NCBI RefSeq assembly: GCF_000003815.2
Contig: NC_049997.1
Span: 15,772,292-15,799,880, forward strand
Length of the DNA: 27,589 nucleotides
Direction of reading: 5' to 3'
Source: Branchiostoma floridae
Taxonomy: Eukaryota > Chordata > Leptocardii > Amphioxiformes > Branchiostomatidae
Each line of letters opens with the position of its first letter. Position 1 is the stretch's first letter. This document shows, one piece after another, positions 10,201 through 18,539 of the stretch. The notes under the pieces are model-generated. The model worked only from the letters and a program-made list of their open reading frames with translations, did no database searches and had not been told where the DNA came from. The position numbers and the translations under genes are program-made.

Positions 10201-13200
10201 CAAGCAAACAGTTTTATTTTTTTGAACACAAAGAAACGTGATTTTAACAGACTTCTGGTCTTCTGCATGACAACTGAGGACCTAATCGGATTATTATCAC
10301 GTGACCTCCTGGACGTATGACGTCATCAACGTGTCAAAAGTTAGGGGAGGTCACGTGTGCTGACCAATCGGGCCCTTGGCTGTTTTGGTGAAGATCTCTC
10401 AAGGCTAATCGAAAATTTAGTGAGTCCAAACTGTGTTGGAAAATGATTCTTTCAAATAATGTGTTTCAATTGCATCGAGCATTGTTTCCTATATTCATGA
10501 TCAATCTTGAAATGTCTGTTCTAATGTAAAGAAATATTGATAAGTCTTCTATAAAAGCCAACAGATGACATATCGCCAGATCAACAGGACACCAGACTAG
10601 TACGCAAAGACACAGAATCGGTGGAAAAGAACCGGGCTGCCAATGACAAACTGGCTACTGGCTTTAGCACTGCAACTTAACTGGAGGTACGCTAATGCCC
10701 ACATCTTACAGGCCTCATCAGTCAATGTGACAATGCGGTACAATGTGTAGCTTGGTACAAGGAAGGTTAAAACGACCACGAATGCCTACCTTGAGGAGTT
10801 TAGGAATTTCGTCCTCTTCGAATATGATCTCGTCCAGACTTCTGCCGTCGATGAAGTTGCAGATCATTCTCAGATTCTTCCCGATAGACACTGCGAGCAG
10901 ACTGGCGACGTTCTTGTGACCAGGTAGCAGCCTAGAAACAATAAAAAACCTATCAGAATCAGTTACGTGCATAATACGTAGCAAGATAGCAATTAGATAG
11001 GCCGTTTTATCGGCTATCAAAGTCAACAAAGCCTTTGATGCATAAAGTTCAACAAATAATAAATTGAACATAGAAATAGGATGAGGTGTAACGGCGATGA
11101 CCTATAAAAATTTAATCATTAATACTGTAATTATCAATTAGATGGGACCATATTTTTATAGTGTAATTGTGAATTGGTGACACATGTTTGATCGGTTACT
11201 TAAGTATAGATGTACAGCATTATGTACAGCATTGTAGACAAGCAAACAATTATTTTTCAACTCAAAGAAAGGGGTTTTGAACAGCCTTTAGTGCAAAGGA
11301 CCATCGCTTGGAATCAGCAACATCTGGATCCTCTCAGAGTATCATATTATTCAATGAAGTATCTACATTAAACGTATGGCTCACAACCAATAATCCTAAT
11401 TTTGAAAAAAAAAAGTTTTTATTACTTACAAAGTAAGCTAGCAGACGTCAATATACAATCACAGAGACCATAAGCATAATATAGCCGTTTAGAAATGCTA
11501 TCCGGCCGCTTGAGCTACTTTTCAGTTCAAACTATAACCGTTACAATTGTCTCACCCGTGGATTTGTATTTCTCGGATCTGGTGGTCCGTCAGCTTGACT
11601 TTCCTCCCCATCTGAATCTCCTTGACAGCCACCTCATCATCATCATACTTGCCCTTATAGACCTTCCCAAAGGTTCCAGTTCCCACCAGGCCGTTCTCAA
11701 CGATCTGGTAGTCATTTTCCTGGATAAGAGGGATTCCTGGAATTTTCAGAAAATAAGAATAAAATTGGTGAATAATTACATCAGGTTGAAAAGGATGTAA
11801 TTTTGAGATTCAGAAAAAAAATTGAAGTAATTATGACGTAAATGACATCATCATGATGTTATGTATATGATCTTATTGGCTGGATCCGTGGGAAAAGTGT
11901 ATTAGAATTCTCGACAGCTTCAAGGTAATACTATGCACTTTCAAATAAAATCTAACAGAAAGATTAAGAGTACTAACTACTACTAACACTAAGACTACTG
12001 TCAGTCAGTCTACAGACTATGAATCTGTACAGAAAGAGGAGCCAACATGATATCAATTAGATAACATAACAATAAGATTCAATAGTCCAAACGTCAAATT
12101 GAACAGCCTGCGTTTTAATGGCCGCCTGATACTTAGCTTCTTTAAAAATCATGATCTATATTTTCTTGTTTCTGTTGTCTTCAAATTGTTTAACTGAAAC
12201 CGTCTGCTGACAATAGACTTCGGACTGTCGTTAACGTGAACCGTGTCGTTATAGAATTCTACTCTTTTATTAGACCAACTTTTAAGAATCCTGTGCTATC
12301 ATTGGTTCATATCCGTTTGAAATCAACTAATTTTAACTAGTTTGTTTTTGTACTGATGAAGGTGACAGGTCGTCGACGAAACGTCTACGGGAGAATTAAA
12401 AGAAGGTTGTGAAACGTAGAAGTTTTTGTTCGAACAATTTTAACTGTTTCTAACCTACCTGCTTGCTGCACTTTCTCGTGGATCTCGGCTCTCGGGTCAG
12501 CCATTCCGAGACCCCGTTCTTCATTCATCATTCTTTCGTACGGTGTGAGTCGCTGGGAAAGGTAGTATCCTGAAAAACAGTGGACATCAGTAGGTGAGTA
12601 AGGCTGCAGCTAGAGGATGGGTAGTAGTAGTAGTCCACTGAATTCTGCATCAGCACTCAGTCTGGGTACCGGTACAGAAAATTCAGGTACAGGTACGAAA
12701 CTGGCTCAAAGGATCAGGTCCAGGTCCTGACCTGAACCTTGACCTAATCTGTGAAAACTTGTGAATAGGTGATACACAGAACATTGGTCCATTTTCGTTT
12801 TTAACTGCCCGCAACTTCTCGCTGTAGATGAATCTTGTTCAATGTACCTAGAACTATTCAATGTACTTAGAATATTGCTTTTTGATTAAATTTCTGTCCA
12901 TATCAAAGCCTTATATATTTCTTGCATTGGTAATGTTCTTGTCAACAGGGCTAGCCCTTTGTAATAGCAACAGGCTAGATGGGTAGCACTGGCTTTGTGA
13001 CCCTCACTACTGTCAAAGTCAAAGTCAAAGTTCCTTCCCGCGCCTGATGGCGCATAGGGCGGCGCCCATCTCCGTTTCAGTAGCCCTTGGGCCATACAAC
13101 GCAATCACTACAACAGGGGGCTAGTCCACCGGTAGTGGTGTGTGTTCAACTTCCATACTCTTTCCCGAATGCTGAGTGCTAAGCAGAGAAAGAAGCCATG

Positions 13201-16200
13201 TACCATTTTTAAAGTCTTTGGTATGACTCGGCCGGGGTTTGAACTCACGACCTACCGAATGCAAGGCGAACACTCTACCCACTAGGTCATTGCACCGGTT
13301 GACCCTCACATGTACCAACAGTGTAATAAAACTTTTTTTTTAATCCATTGCTCTAAAGTCTAAGATCGTACATCAAAACAAATTGGGGCATGGCGAGTTA
13401 TCAAACGAACGACTTGCAATGACGTCAAGTTCCTAGAACTACAGCCGCCAGCCAATTAGGACGATGTTGACGCCAACATTGCAGAGAACATATATGGCAA
13501 GGAGGGAAATCTAGAACAGATATGAAAACCGCCTGGGGTAGATCTTATCGTAGTTCTTATCATAGTCTGATACACTGGGACCTGTTTCAAAATGCTCAGA
13601 CAATATTGGATGCGTACAACGACCTTCCCCTAAGCCATGTCTATATAAATACCTTGAAAGTATTGTCGTGATTCGGTTAGGAAAAACGTCATTTGTGAAC
13701 CTTAAAACAGTTTCATTATGTTGGCAAGTCCCTCAATAACCAAGTTCTTTGTACATAACCAAGTGTTTTATTCAGCCAAAGTTTCTTTGACCGTATGTGA
13801 CCTTCCTCAAGGCTGACTGGTTTACATTGTACTGCAGTATAGACGTCGCTGCTTACAGATGGGTGTCCCCAACTTAAAATATTAATGTAAATATTTATCA
13901 TAAAAACATATCAAATAAACATTTTGGTGACCGTCTGTCACCTTCATCGGAGCAATTCTGATTCACGTTGAACTACAGTATAGGTGTCGCTGCTTACAGA
14001 TGCGTTCCCAAACGTAAAATATCTATATAAATATTTATTGCAAAAACATATCATTTTAACATTTCGGTGGCCGTCTGTCACCTTGCTCGGGACATTTCTG
14101 AATGGTTCGCATTGAACTGCAGCATAGGTGTTGTTGCTTACAGATGCGGTTCCAAACGTAAAATATTAATGAAAATGTTATCTAAACATGTCATATAAAC
14201 ATAGATAATCCATGCAGTGCTCACAATAAAACTTAAGCCAACAGTAAATAGGATATTTTGAGAATCCATTTTGTTTTGGGAGGAAGTCGTTTGCGAAGGC
14301 CTGGAATTTGGGTTAATTAGTTCCTAAGCGCAGAAGTCAACATAGCGAGCACACGGAAAGTTCAACCAGCTATATATGTGAGAAATTGAGCCGACCGGGT
14401 CACAATCTTGCGCACTGTTACAGCCGGAAGGTATTTTTCTTCTAAAGGATAACGTTACAATAAGGAAGCAGATAAATCTCTGGGCGGAACTCTACTAATC
14501 TACGCATTAATTAAATGTAGATATTTGAACCAGCTAAAGCAATATATAAACGGTACATATGCTTTGTAGTCTTAGAGGACTACTTACTAAGATATGTTCT
14601 TATGGAACTTCTTACTATGTACGCTACGAGACATGCATGGCGGTCACACAAGGGCTGATAATTACACTTGGACCGCCGCCCGTCACTCAAATATGAACTT
14701 TTAAACCTTACGGGCAAGGCAGCACGCTATGGGGCTCGGCAAATTTGGAATACTAACATCATACACATGCACAGTGGAATCTACATATTGAGGAAGGTTT
14801 AGGTAGTTGTATTAAAGTCCATGGCAAAGCCAACTTTGATATTACATCCTTGAGAAATCTTTTAGCAGCCCAGATTTGATGACATAACATCAAATGTTAT
14901 AAGGGCAGGAAGCATGCTATACGGCACTAACAGATTTGGGAAAACTTAGTTTACAGTAGGCAAAAACGTGCAATTTGCAAGTTCAGAGGAAAGTCGGCTT
15001 TGGTATTGTATTTATACAGAATAGTCGTGCAACATAGCCTTGCAAAAAGATCTTGAAAACAAGATCTCAAATGGTCTATAGAACAGCAATATATCTAGAG
15101 CACCCCCCCCCCGTAATGTTTTTAAAGGGAAATAATAGATTATAGTAAATTTAACATGAAAAGGTTCAGCCATATGTAAGTTCTGAGGAAGCCAGCTTTG
15201 GTATAAGATTAAAGAATATTAAACTTAAGACCACCCAGCTTTGATCACATGGTCTTGATAGGTCTTAACGGTAAGGCAACGCGACGGGAGGTTTGGAAAG
15301 CAACGTGCACTGTGGACTCAACATGTTGACAAGTTAAGAGAAAGTCAGTTCGAGTTTTAGAATCTCAAAGAATCTTTATGAAGCCCAGCTTTCATGACAT
15401 GATCTCAAATACTGTTTAGGGTAAGATGGCACATTAGGGCATTGATATATCTGGATAAACATAATAAACATTAGATAGACGAAGGTTTCGCCGACTGCAA
15501 GTTTCAAGGAAGTTAGCTTTATTATTAGATGCTTTGATTTATGTACCACAGCTTTGACGATATCACCTGAAGAATTTAATCTAAGGAATAACTCCATGAA
15601 GCTTTCACAGATTTGAAAAAAGGACAATACAGATGTAAGAATCCTTGCTCCCGGAATTCCAACCCACGCCAAACCCGGGCCGCCAGATCACAAACCTAAC
15701 GCGCTAAACCGTTACGCCAAAAGGCTTAAAGGGATAGGTCCATTTGATCAGTTTGGCGGCGCTTGAACCCCTTTCACATATTGAGCTCAGCAAAAGAAGG
15801 TTGAGCAAATTGCAAATTTTGTTAAAGGCCAGCTTTGGTTCTAAAAGAGTCTGTTGCTAACACGATGTTTTATGGCATATATGAAAAACACAATAAGCAG
15901 TACACTAAACTTATTGTGGGACCGCGTGGCTCAATCGTCAGCACGTTTGACTCAGGTCCAGAAGGTCCTGAGTTCAAACCCCGACGTGTCACCGGGCTTG
16001 CGCCCTTGGGAAAGGCACTTTACACGACTTTCCTATATATGCTACATAAGTCTTCAGCAAATTGAAGTCTAGCCTAAAAAACGGAAGAAAAAAACTGTTC
16101 TGCCTAAAATCTCAAATGTTGCGACAAGTTAGGAAACATGATTTTGTTAGGCGCACATTCGGGAAAGCTTAATACACAGTCGACTTAACATGAGAAGTGG

Positions 16201-18538
16201 AGCTAATAGTACGTTCAGAGCAAGTTCCTTGTTTAGAGGAAAACCCATTTTGGTTTTATATTATGAGGAATCCTTTTGCGTTGCAGCTTAGCTTTGATGA
16301 CATAACCGAAAACGTTTTAGATCAAGAAATTGCGTATATGCTATGGGGCATCCACAAATACGTAAAAGACATACTCCGTACTATACTCAGGTTTAATGGT
16401 AAGCCACCTTTGGTTTTATGTTCTTGGAAAAAACGTGATACACAATAAACTAAACATGAGGAGATTTTTTTATCTCAAAAGTTTTTATAGCAATGGGCAC
16501 ATTTGGAATAACATTAATCACAGTTGGCGCAACATGACAAAGTTACCCAATGTTCAGATCAATGTTCTTTGGTCAACGAATCCTTATGCAACCTTGTTTA
16601 GGTGATATGATATGAAGAGTTTTTAAAGAAAGAAATTACGCTCATTTGATATATACATAATACATAGTATACGAAACATGGAAAGGTTTAGGCAGCTGTT
16701 AGTTCAGAAGAAAGCCAGTGGGATTTGGTATTAGATTCCGGAAGAATCCTTATGTGACCTAGCTTTGATAACATGGTCGCAAAAGATCTCTAGGGCAAGG
16801 AAGCGCTCTAGGGGACCCCAACCATATTTGAATAAACAAAATAAGCAGTAGATTCAACGTAAGAAAGTTTTACCGATTTTAAGCTTAGGAAAAATTCAAC
16901 TTTAATTTTAAGTCTTTGAAGAATCATTATGCAACCCACATTTGATGACACGAGGGCCATTTTCATGGAACCCTGTTATACATATATGCGATCTTAATTG
17001 TAAGCATGTCTTCAATAGTATAGTCTTGCTCCACGTCTAGTATTTTCCTTGATAGTAAAGATTACAAGCTACATATACAGGCAGATTTAACTGATCCACT
17101 CACACTGGGAAGGAGTATTCTACTATTTACAATAAGTGTTGTGCGTATTTTATCGCATCTGGTGTGGCTCTTCCAAAACTGTGGCAAACGCGAGACCTCC
17201 ATTTAATGTTCTATCCGAGAGACGGCCCTAACCGAAGCTATGTACTCATTCCCGCATGCACGAGTGTTAAAAGTGTCGTGTAATGGGTATTTCCCAAGGG
17301 CAAAGATCGGTGGCATATCAACGGTTTTAAACACAAGAACTCTCTCTGTGGGTCAACCACTCCGCCGTTACGCCATTCAATCCCACTGTGGCAATGAACT
17401 GTTATAAGCAAGCCACATCTACCACTAGTTGTAATAGAGAAAATAGCTATACACGCTATGTATAATGTATACAGTCTCACTGTACCAGGGAATTTGCTTG
17501 GCTCAGAGAGGGTTATACAGCAGATCTTTGTGGCTTACATGGACCATGTTGCCCGCCTTGCCAGCGAGTATTTTTGGAAAAGCCACCGTGGCATATTTTC
17601 GGTACGGCTTCGCCGGCCGGCCATTGCGTCATCCTGGAACCGATCTCTGTATCACCTTCGAGGCTACGAAACGAAAATGCAAACAAAAATATCTTGCAGC
17701 TGTTTGTAAAGCTTCCAATTGTATTTTTGACGTTTTGGAAGTTGTATTTCAAAGATGAAACAGTTAGGAATTGAAATGTATTAACGTTACGTACATTCTT
17801 ACACGCATGTCTACGTAGTCTGTGTTGTGACCATGCGCTACCACAAAATCTTCTTTATATATACAAGTATATTGCAGCTGTTTGTAATAAAGCTTTTCAC
17901 TATCTTTTTGGTGTTATAGCTGTATATCAAATACGTCTGATAATTGAGAATTGAAATATCTATGTCATAGATAGTGTACTGTAAATGCAGAAATGTTCGC
18001 GGTGGATTAATGTTCGCGGTTTTCGGGGTGACCACTTCACCGCGAACTTAAAACCACCGCGAACATTTTTCTATTGTGGTATTAGACTGCAGTCTATGGT
18101 ATTACCGCGAGATTAAAACCACCGCGAAAAGTCATTTTTCCCGCTACCGCGAAATTGAATCCCCGCGAACTTAAATGCATTTACAGTATGTCACTCTACA
18201 CATTGCTAAGACCAGCCGGTAGTAACGATCATTCTTTGAAATGTAAAAAGCACCAAAATCTATACAAATATAGAAAATTACTGTTATAATTATTTGCTAT
18301 TACTAAACTTAAATGTACATCTATAATATCATCACAATCATGAGTATAACTACCAGAGCAGTGCAGCAAATTTTCTGATATCAAAGGATAGTCAATTCAT
18401 GTTAAAAATTATAATCTTTCAATTATGCAATGTATTCGGGTACGATTTATCTAATCCGATTTCAGAGTGTATAATGAAAGAATATTGAGCAATTTTCATA
18501 AATGAATGAAATGATAAATTAGAAGACCTACCAGCCAT
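7092..18538 (-). CDS. DLG-type serine/threonine protein kinase, whole gene (8 coding exons)
   Basis: Joining 18538-18532, 12569-12459, 11736-11556, 10931-10790, 9250-9143, 8704-8515, 7941-7826 and 7259-7092 gives 1023 bases in one frame: 340 residues and a stop. In order: glycine loop GTGTFGKV (58-65), VAVK lysine K78, likely helix-C glutamate E95, catalytic loop HRDLKPEN (174-181; D176, K178, N181), DLG (194-196) in place of DFG, APE (222-224), DIWSLG (237-242) and the late-lobe arginine R299. HRDLKPEN indicates Ser/Thr specificity. The DLG and APE context recalls RIPK1 and IKK kinases, but family placement is an inference and I give no symbol. The kinase domain fills the protein: a 50-residue N-terminal lead, a short basic tail ending RKRRALSAPN, and no membrane segment. 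The start is taken as the ATG at 18536-18538 (context AAAATGG); the frame stays open upstream, so a longer N-terminus is possible. Confidence 0.85.
7481..7574. repeat. Dispersed repeat with AATAAACAA tail, copy 1
   Basis: It begins CTGACCCTTACCTCTTCACT, passes through GGCCTGCAGGCC and ends TGAATAAACAAGGTTCAAACAAAC. A diverged copy lies at 25008-25108 in the same orientation. The imperfect tandem tail suggests a retroposon 3' end. On the - strand its head looks like an exon with donor GAAGAG|GTAAGG, but the second copy shows it is repeat sequence. It sits in the last kinase intron. Confidence 0.7.
7826..7941 (-). CDS. Kinase exon 7
   Basis: The acceptor is CATACAG and the donor AAC|GTAAGA. 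The first two bases complete a Glu codon with exon 6, giving the smooth subdomain IX-X sequence GCTLAELFAREEIWE. The rest (LKRNLKDRKEPDGLKDVREPFN) is the charged helical segment before subdomain XI. Length 116 bp, ending in phase 0. Confidence 0.88.
8515..8704 (-). CDS. Kinase exon 6 (activation segment)
   Basis: The acceptor is CTCATTTCAG and the donor GCAG|GTACGT. This 190-bp exon carries DLG at residues 194-196, the activation loop, GSPIFLAPE where most kinases have GTxxYMAPE, and DIWSLGCTLA. The magnesium-binding aspartate of the DxG motif is present, so activity is expected. Leu instead of Phe in DxG is natural in a few families such as RIPK1 and IKK. Confidence 0.92.
8981..9022. repeat. 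13-bp perfect inverted repeat
   Basis: TGACCTAGTCTCG (8981-8993) and CGAGACTAGGTCA (9010-9022) are exact reverse complements around a 16-base spacer, in the intron between kinase exons 5 and 6. It could be a remnant of a foldback element; no target duplication is evident. Confidence 0.7.
9143..9250 (-). CDS. Kinase exon 5 (catalytic loop)
   Basis: The acceptor is GAGCCCGTGCAG and the donor ATG|GTTGGT; 108 bp, phase 0 at both ends. It reads IPAHEEPYVALQIAEGVAHL then HDCGIIHRDLKPENVM, which is subdomains VIa-VIb with the catalytic Asp, Lys and Asn. It joins exon 6 as ENVMVDTKRHAYICDLG. Confidence 0.92.
10187..10260. repeat. Dispersed repeat, copy 1 of a pair
   Basis: It shares AGCATT(T/G)TAGACAAGCAAACA, a T-rich stretch, then CACAAAGAAA and TTTTAACAG with 11220-11290. 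Both copies lie in introns of the kinase gene, in the same orientation, about 1 kb apart. Family unknown. Confidence 0.6.
10298..10357. promoter_or_regulatory. Intronic E-box/CRE cluster
   Basis: CACGTGACCTCC (10298-10309) and its exact reverse complement GGAGGTCACGTG (10346-10357) flank a full CRE palindrome TGACGTCA (10318-10325). A CCAAT box follows at about 10362. Such E-box and CRE sites bind bHLH-Zip (USF, TFEB, MYC) and CREB/ATF factors respectively (established). Whether this is an enhancer of the kinase gene is inference; it could also be part of a foldback element. Confidence 0.4.
10790..10931 (-). CDS. Kinase exon 4
   Basis: The acceptor is TTGTTTCTAG and the donor AAG|GTAGGC; 142 bp. 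The first base completes a Gly codon from exon 3. It reads LLPGHKNVASLLAVSIGKNL and onward to KLLK. This covers subdomain IV, strand 5, the hinge and helix D. PGHKNVASLLAVS is the usual H-x-N-(I/V) landmark after helix C. Confidence 0.9.
11220..11290. repeat. Dispersed repeat, copy 2 of a pair
   Basis: Partner of 10187-10260: ACAGCATTGTAGACAAGCAA, T-rich stretch, CTCAAAGAAA, then GGGTTTTGAACAG. It lies in the intron between kinase exons 3 and 4. Confidence 0.6.
11556..11736 (-). CDS. Kinase exon 3 (glycine loop and VAVK)
   Basis: The acceptor is AAAATTCCAG and the donor CACGG|GTGAGA; 181 bp. It reads IPLIQENDYQIVENGLVGTG then TFGKVYKGKYDDDEVAVKEI. It holds the ATP-binding loop (GxGxFGxV), the VAVK lysine and the helix-C glutamate in HQIREIQIHG. 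The DDD turn between strands 2 and 3 is a small peculiarity. Confidence 0.92.
12225..12440. repeat. Probable retroelement fragment with CTGATGA...CGAAACGTC motif
   Basis: The core CTGATGAAGGTGACAGG followed by CGACGAAACGTCTACGG (12353-12390) resembles a word common near the ends of invertebrate retroelements, including Penelope-like elements that carry hammerhead ribozymes. The flanks are AT-rich. No second copy exists in the window, so borders and family are uncertain. Confidence 0.35.
12459..12569 (-). CDS. Kinase exon 2
   Basis: The acceptor is GTTTTTCAG and the donor GCAG|GTAGGT; 111 bp. It reads YYLSQRLTPYERMMNEERGL then GMADPRAEIHEKVQQA. This is the N-terminal lead before the kinase fold; it is charged, probably helical, and matches no domain I recognise. 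Splice phases fit exon 1 (GCT G|GA) and exon 3 (GCA G|GA). Confidence 0.85.
12655..12800. repeat. Dispersed repeat rich in AGGTCC/GGACCTGAACC, copy 1
   Basis: AAAGGATCAGGTCCAGGTCC, TGACCTGAACCTTGACC, TGTGAA, GGTGATAC and ATTGGTCC occur in the same order as in 22585-22720. The core AGGTCC/GGACCT is partly palindromic. A third short relative lies near 22985-23015. Family unknown. Confidence 0.65.
12998..13309 (-). mobile_element. tRNA-derived SINE with 10-bp target-site duplications
   Basis: TGACCCTCAC occurs at 12998-13007 and 13300-13309 and bounds a 292-bp element on the - strand. Its head has a pol III A box (TGACCTAGTGGG, 13278-13289) and B box (GAGTTCAAACCCC, 13234-13246) at tRNA spacing, with TAGAGTGTTCGCC around the anticodon arm, closest in feel to a tRNA-Ala type. 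The tRNA-unrelated body follows, and the 3' end is a (TTTGAC)n tail at about 13010-13030. Exact duplications and an intact tail suggest fairly recent insertion, within kinase intron 1. Confidence 0.92.
13780..14205. repeat. Three-copy tandem repeat, 140-bp unit
   Basis: The landmark (T/G)GACCGTCTGTCACCTT falls at about 13789, 13929 and 14069, exactly 140 bp apart. Each unit continues with a TACTGCAGTATAG-like word, GTCGCTGCTTACAGATG, then AAAATATTAATGTAAATATT and AAAACATATCA. The units are moderately diverged. Confidence 0.9.
15102..15112. repeat. Poly-C run
   Basis: An uninterrupted run of C of about 11 bases inside the degenerate array. Confidence 0.9.
15655..15725 (-). mobile_element. tRNA-type SINE head fragment
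   Basis: On the - strand, TGGCGTAACGGTTTAGCGCG (A box at 15709-15719), then TTTGTGATCTGGCGGCCCGG and a damaged B box (GGGTTGGAATTCC). The A-box core TGGCGTAACGG is identical to that of the SINE at 17365-17375. The tRNA-unrelated body is missing. It interrupts the degenerate array. Confidence 0.6.
15912..16050 (+). mobile_element. tRNA-derived SINE
   Basis: The A box TGGCTCAATCG (15927-15937) and B box GAGTTCAAACCCC (15970-15982) are at normal tRNA spacing. They are followed by the tRNA-unrelated block CCCTTGGGAAAGGCACTTTA then CACGACTTTCCT (16003-16034). The same block recurs at 17270-17303 on the other strand, so this is a family. No clear target duplications were found. This is not a functional tRNA: the acceptor stem does not close. 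Confidence 0.8.
17268..17395 (-). mobile_element. tRNA-derived SINE, decayed copy
   Basis: On the - strand: the A box TGGCGTAACGG (17365-17375), a lost B box, then TTGCCCTTGGGAAATACCCA and TTACACGACACTT. The last block matches the body of the SINE at 15912-16050. Confidence 0.7.
17530..17690. other. Locally GC-rich block, unassigned
   Basis: It includes CGGTACGGCTTCGCCGGCCGG. Reading frames are open on both strands, but none carries a motif I know or convincing paired splice sites. GGCGAAGCCG also occurs in the retroposon-like block near 2885, so a repeat origin is plausible. Confidence 0.35.
17688..17962. repeat. Diverged direct duplication (about 95-bp unit)
   Basis: 17688-17782 and 17867-17962 share TTGCAGCTGTTTGTAA(TA)AAGCTT, ATCTTTTTG/TTTTTGACG, TGTAT(T/A)TCAAA and GAATTGAAAT in the same order, about 180 bp apart. 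Confidence 0.65.
17977..18188. mobile_element. Palindromic MITE, copy 2 (intact ends)
   Basis: The terminal inverted repeats are TACTGTAAATGCA (17977-17989) and TGCATTTACAGTA (18176-18188). The interior is palindromic, with CGCGGTTTTCGGGGTGACCA, TTCACCGCGAACTTAAAACC and ACCGCGAACATTTTTC. Length 212 bp. It matches the copy at 34-244 end to end. TA directly outside CTGTAAATGC at both ends is compatible with a TA target site. It is in kinase intron 1. Confidence 0.9.
18532..18538 (-). CDS. Kinase exon 1, minimal coding part (ATGGCTG)
   Basis: Donor ATGGCTG|GTAGGT, phase matched to exon 2 (GGA). The ATG lies in a good context (AAAATGG). The same frame is open upstream to a TAA at 18665-18667 and would encode ADRFEKDHNVTTAECRARK then GNKFHPLLEEDIEYDGDSK. 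A possible acceptor CCCACAG lies just before 18655 but has a poor pyrimidine tract. Either this is 5' UTR plus start, or an internal exon of a longer protein. Confidence 0.65.
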
Positions 18539-18539
18539 T

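Larger units (their letters stand above)
14690..16965. repeat. Degenerate satellite-like tandem array (unit roughly 150-200 bp)
   Basis: The same ordered words recur about a dozen times: GGCAAGGAAGCGC(A/G)CTA, TTTGAATAAACATAATA, CAGTAGACTCAACATGAGG, AAGGTTTAG, TTCAGAGGAAAGCCAGC, TTTGGTATTAGATT, GAAGAATCCTTATG, CAACCCAGCTTTGATGACAT and GATCTCAAA. CCAGCTTTGG-like words sit near 14995, 15190, 15515, 15829, 16242, 16400, 16718 and 16902; CAGCTTTGATGACA-like words near 14875, 15238, 15384, 16288, 16762 and 16936. The units are old and diverged and are interrupted by SINE sequence. No coding sense in any frame. Confidence 0.7.

Noticed and set aside
15912-15990. Possible tRNA gene.
   Set aside because: A and B boxes are good but the acceptor stem does not form and a SINE body follows; it is SINE-derived.
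17458-17774. Several overlapping frames on both strands around a GC-rich block.
   Set aside because: Openness on both strands reflects base composition; no conserved motif and no paired splice sites in phase with the kinase gene.
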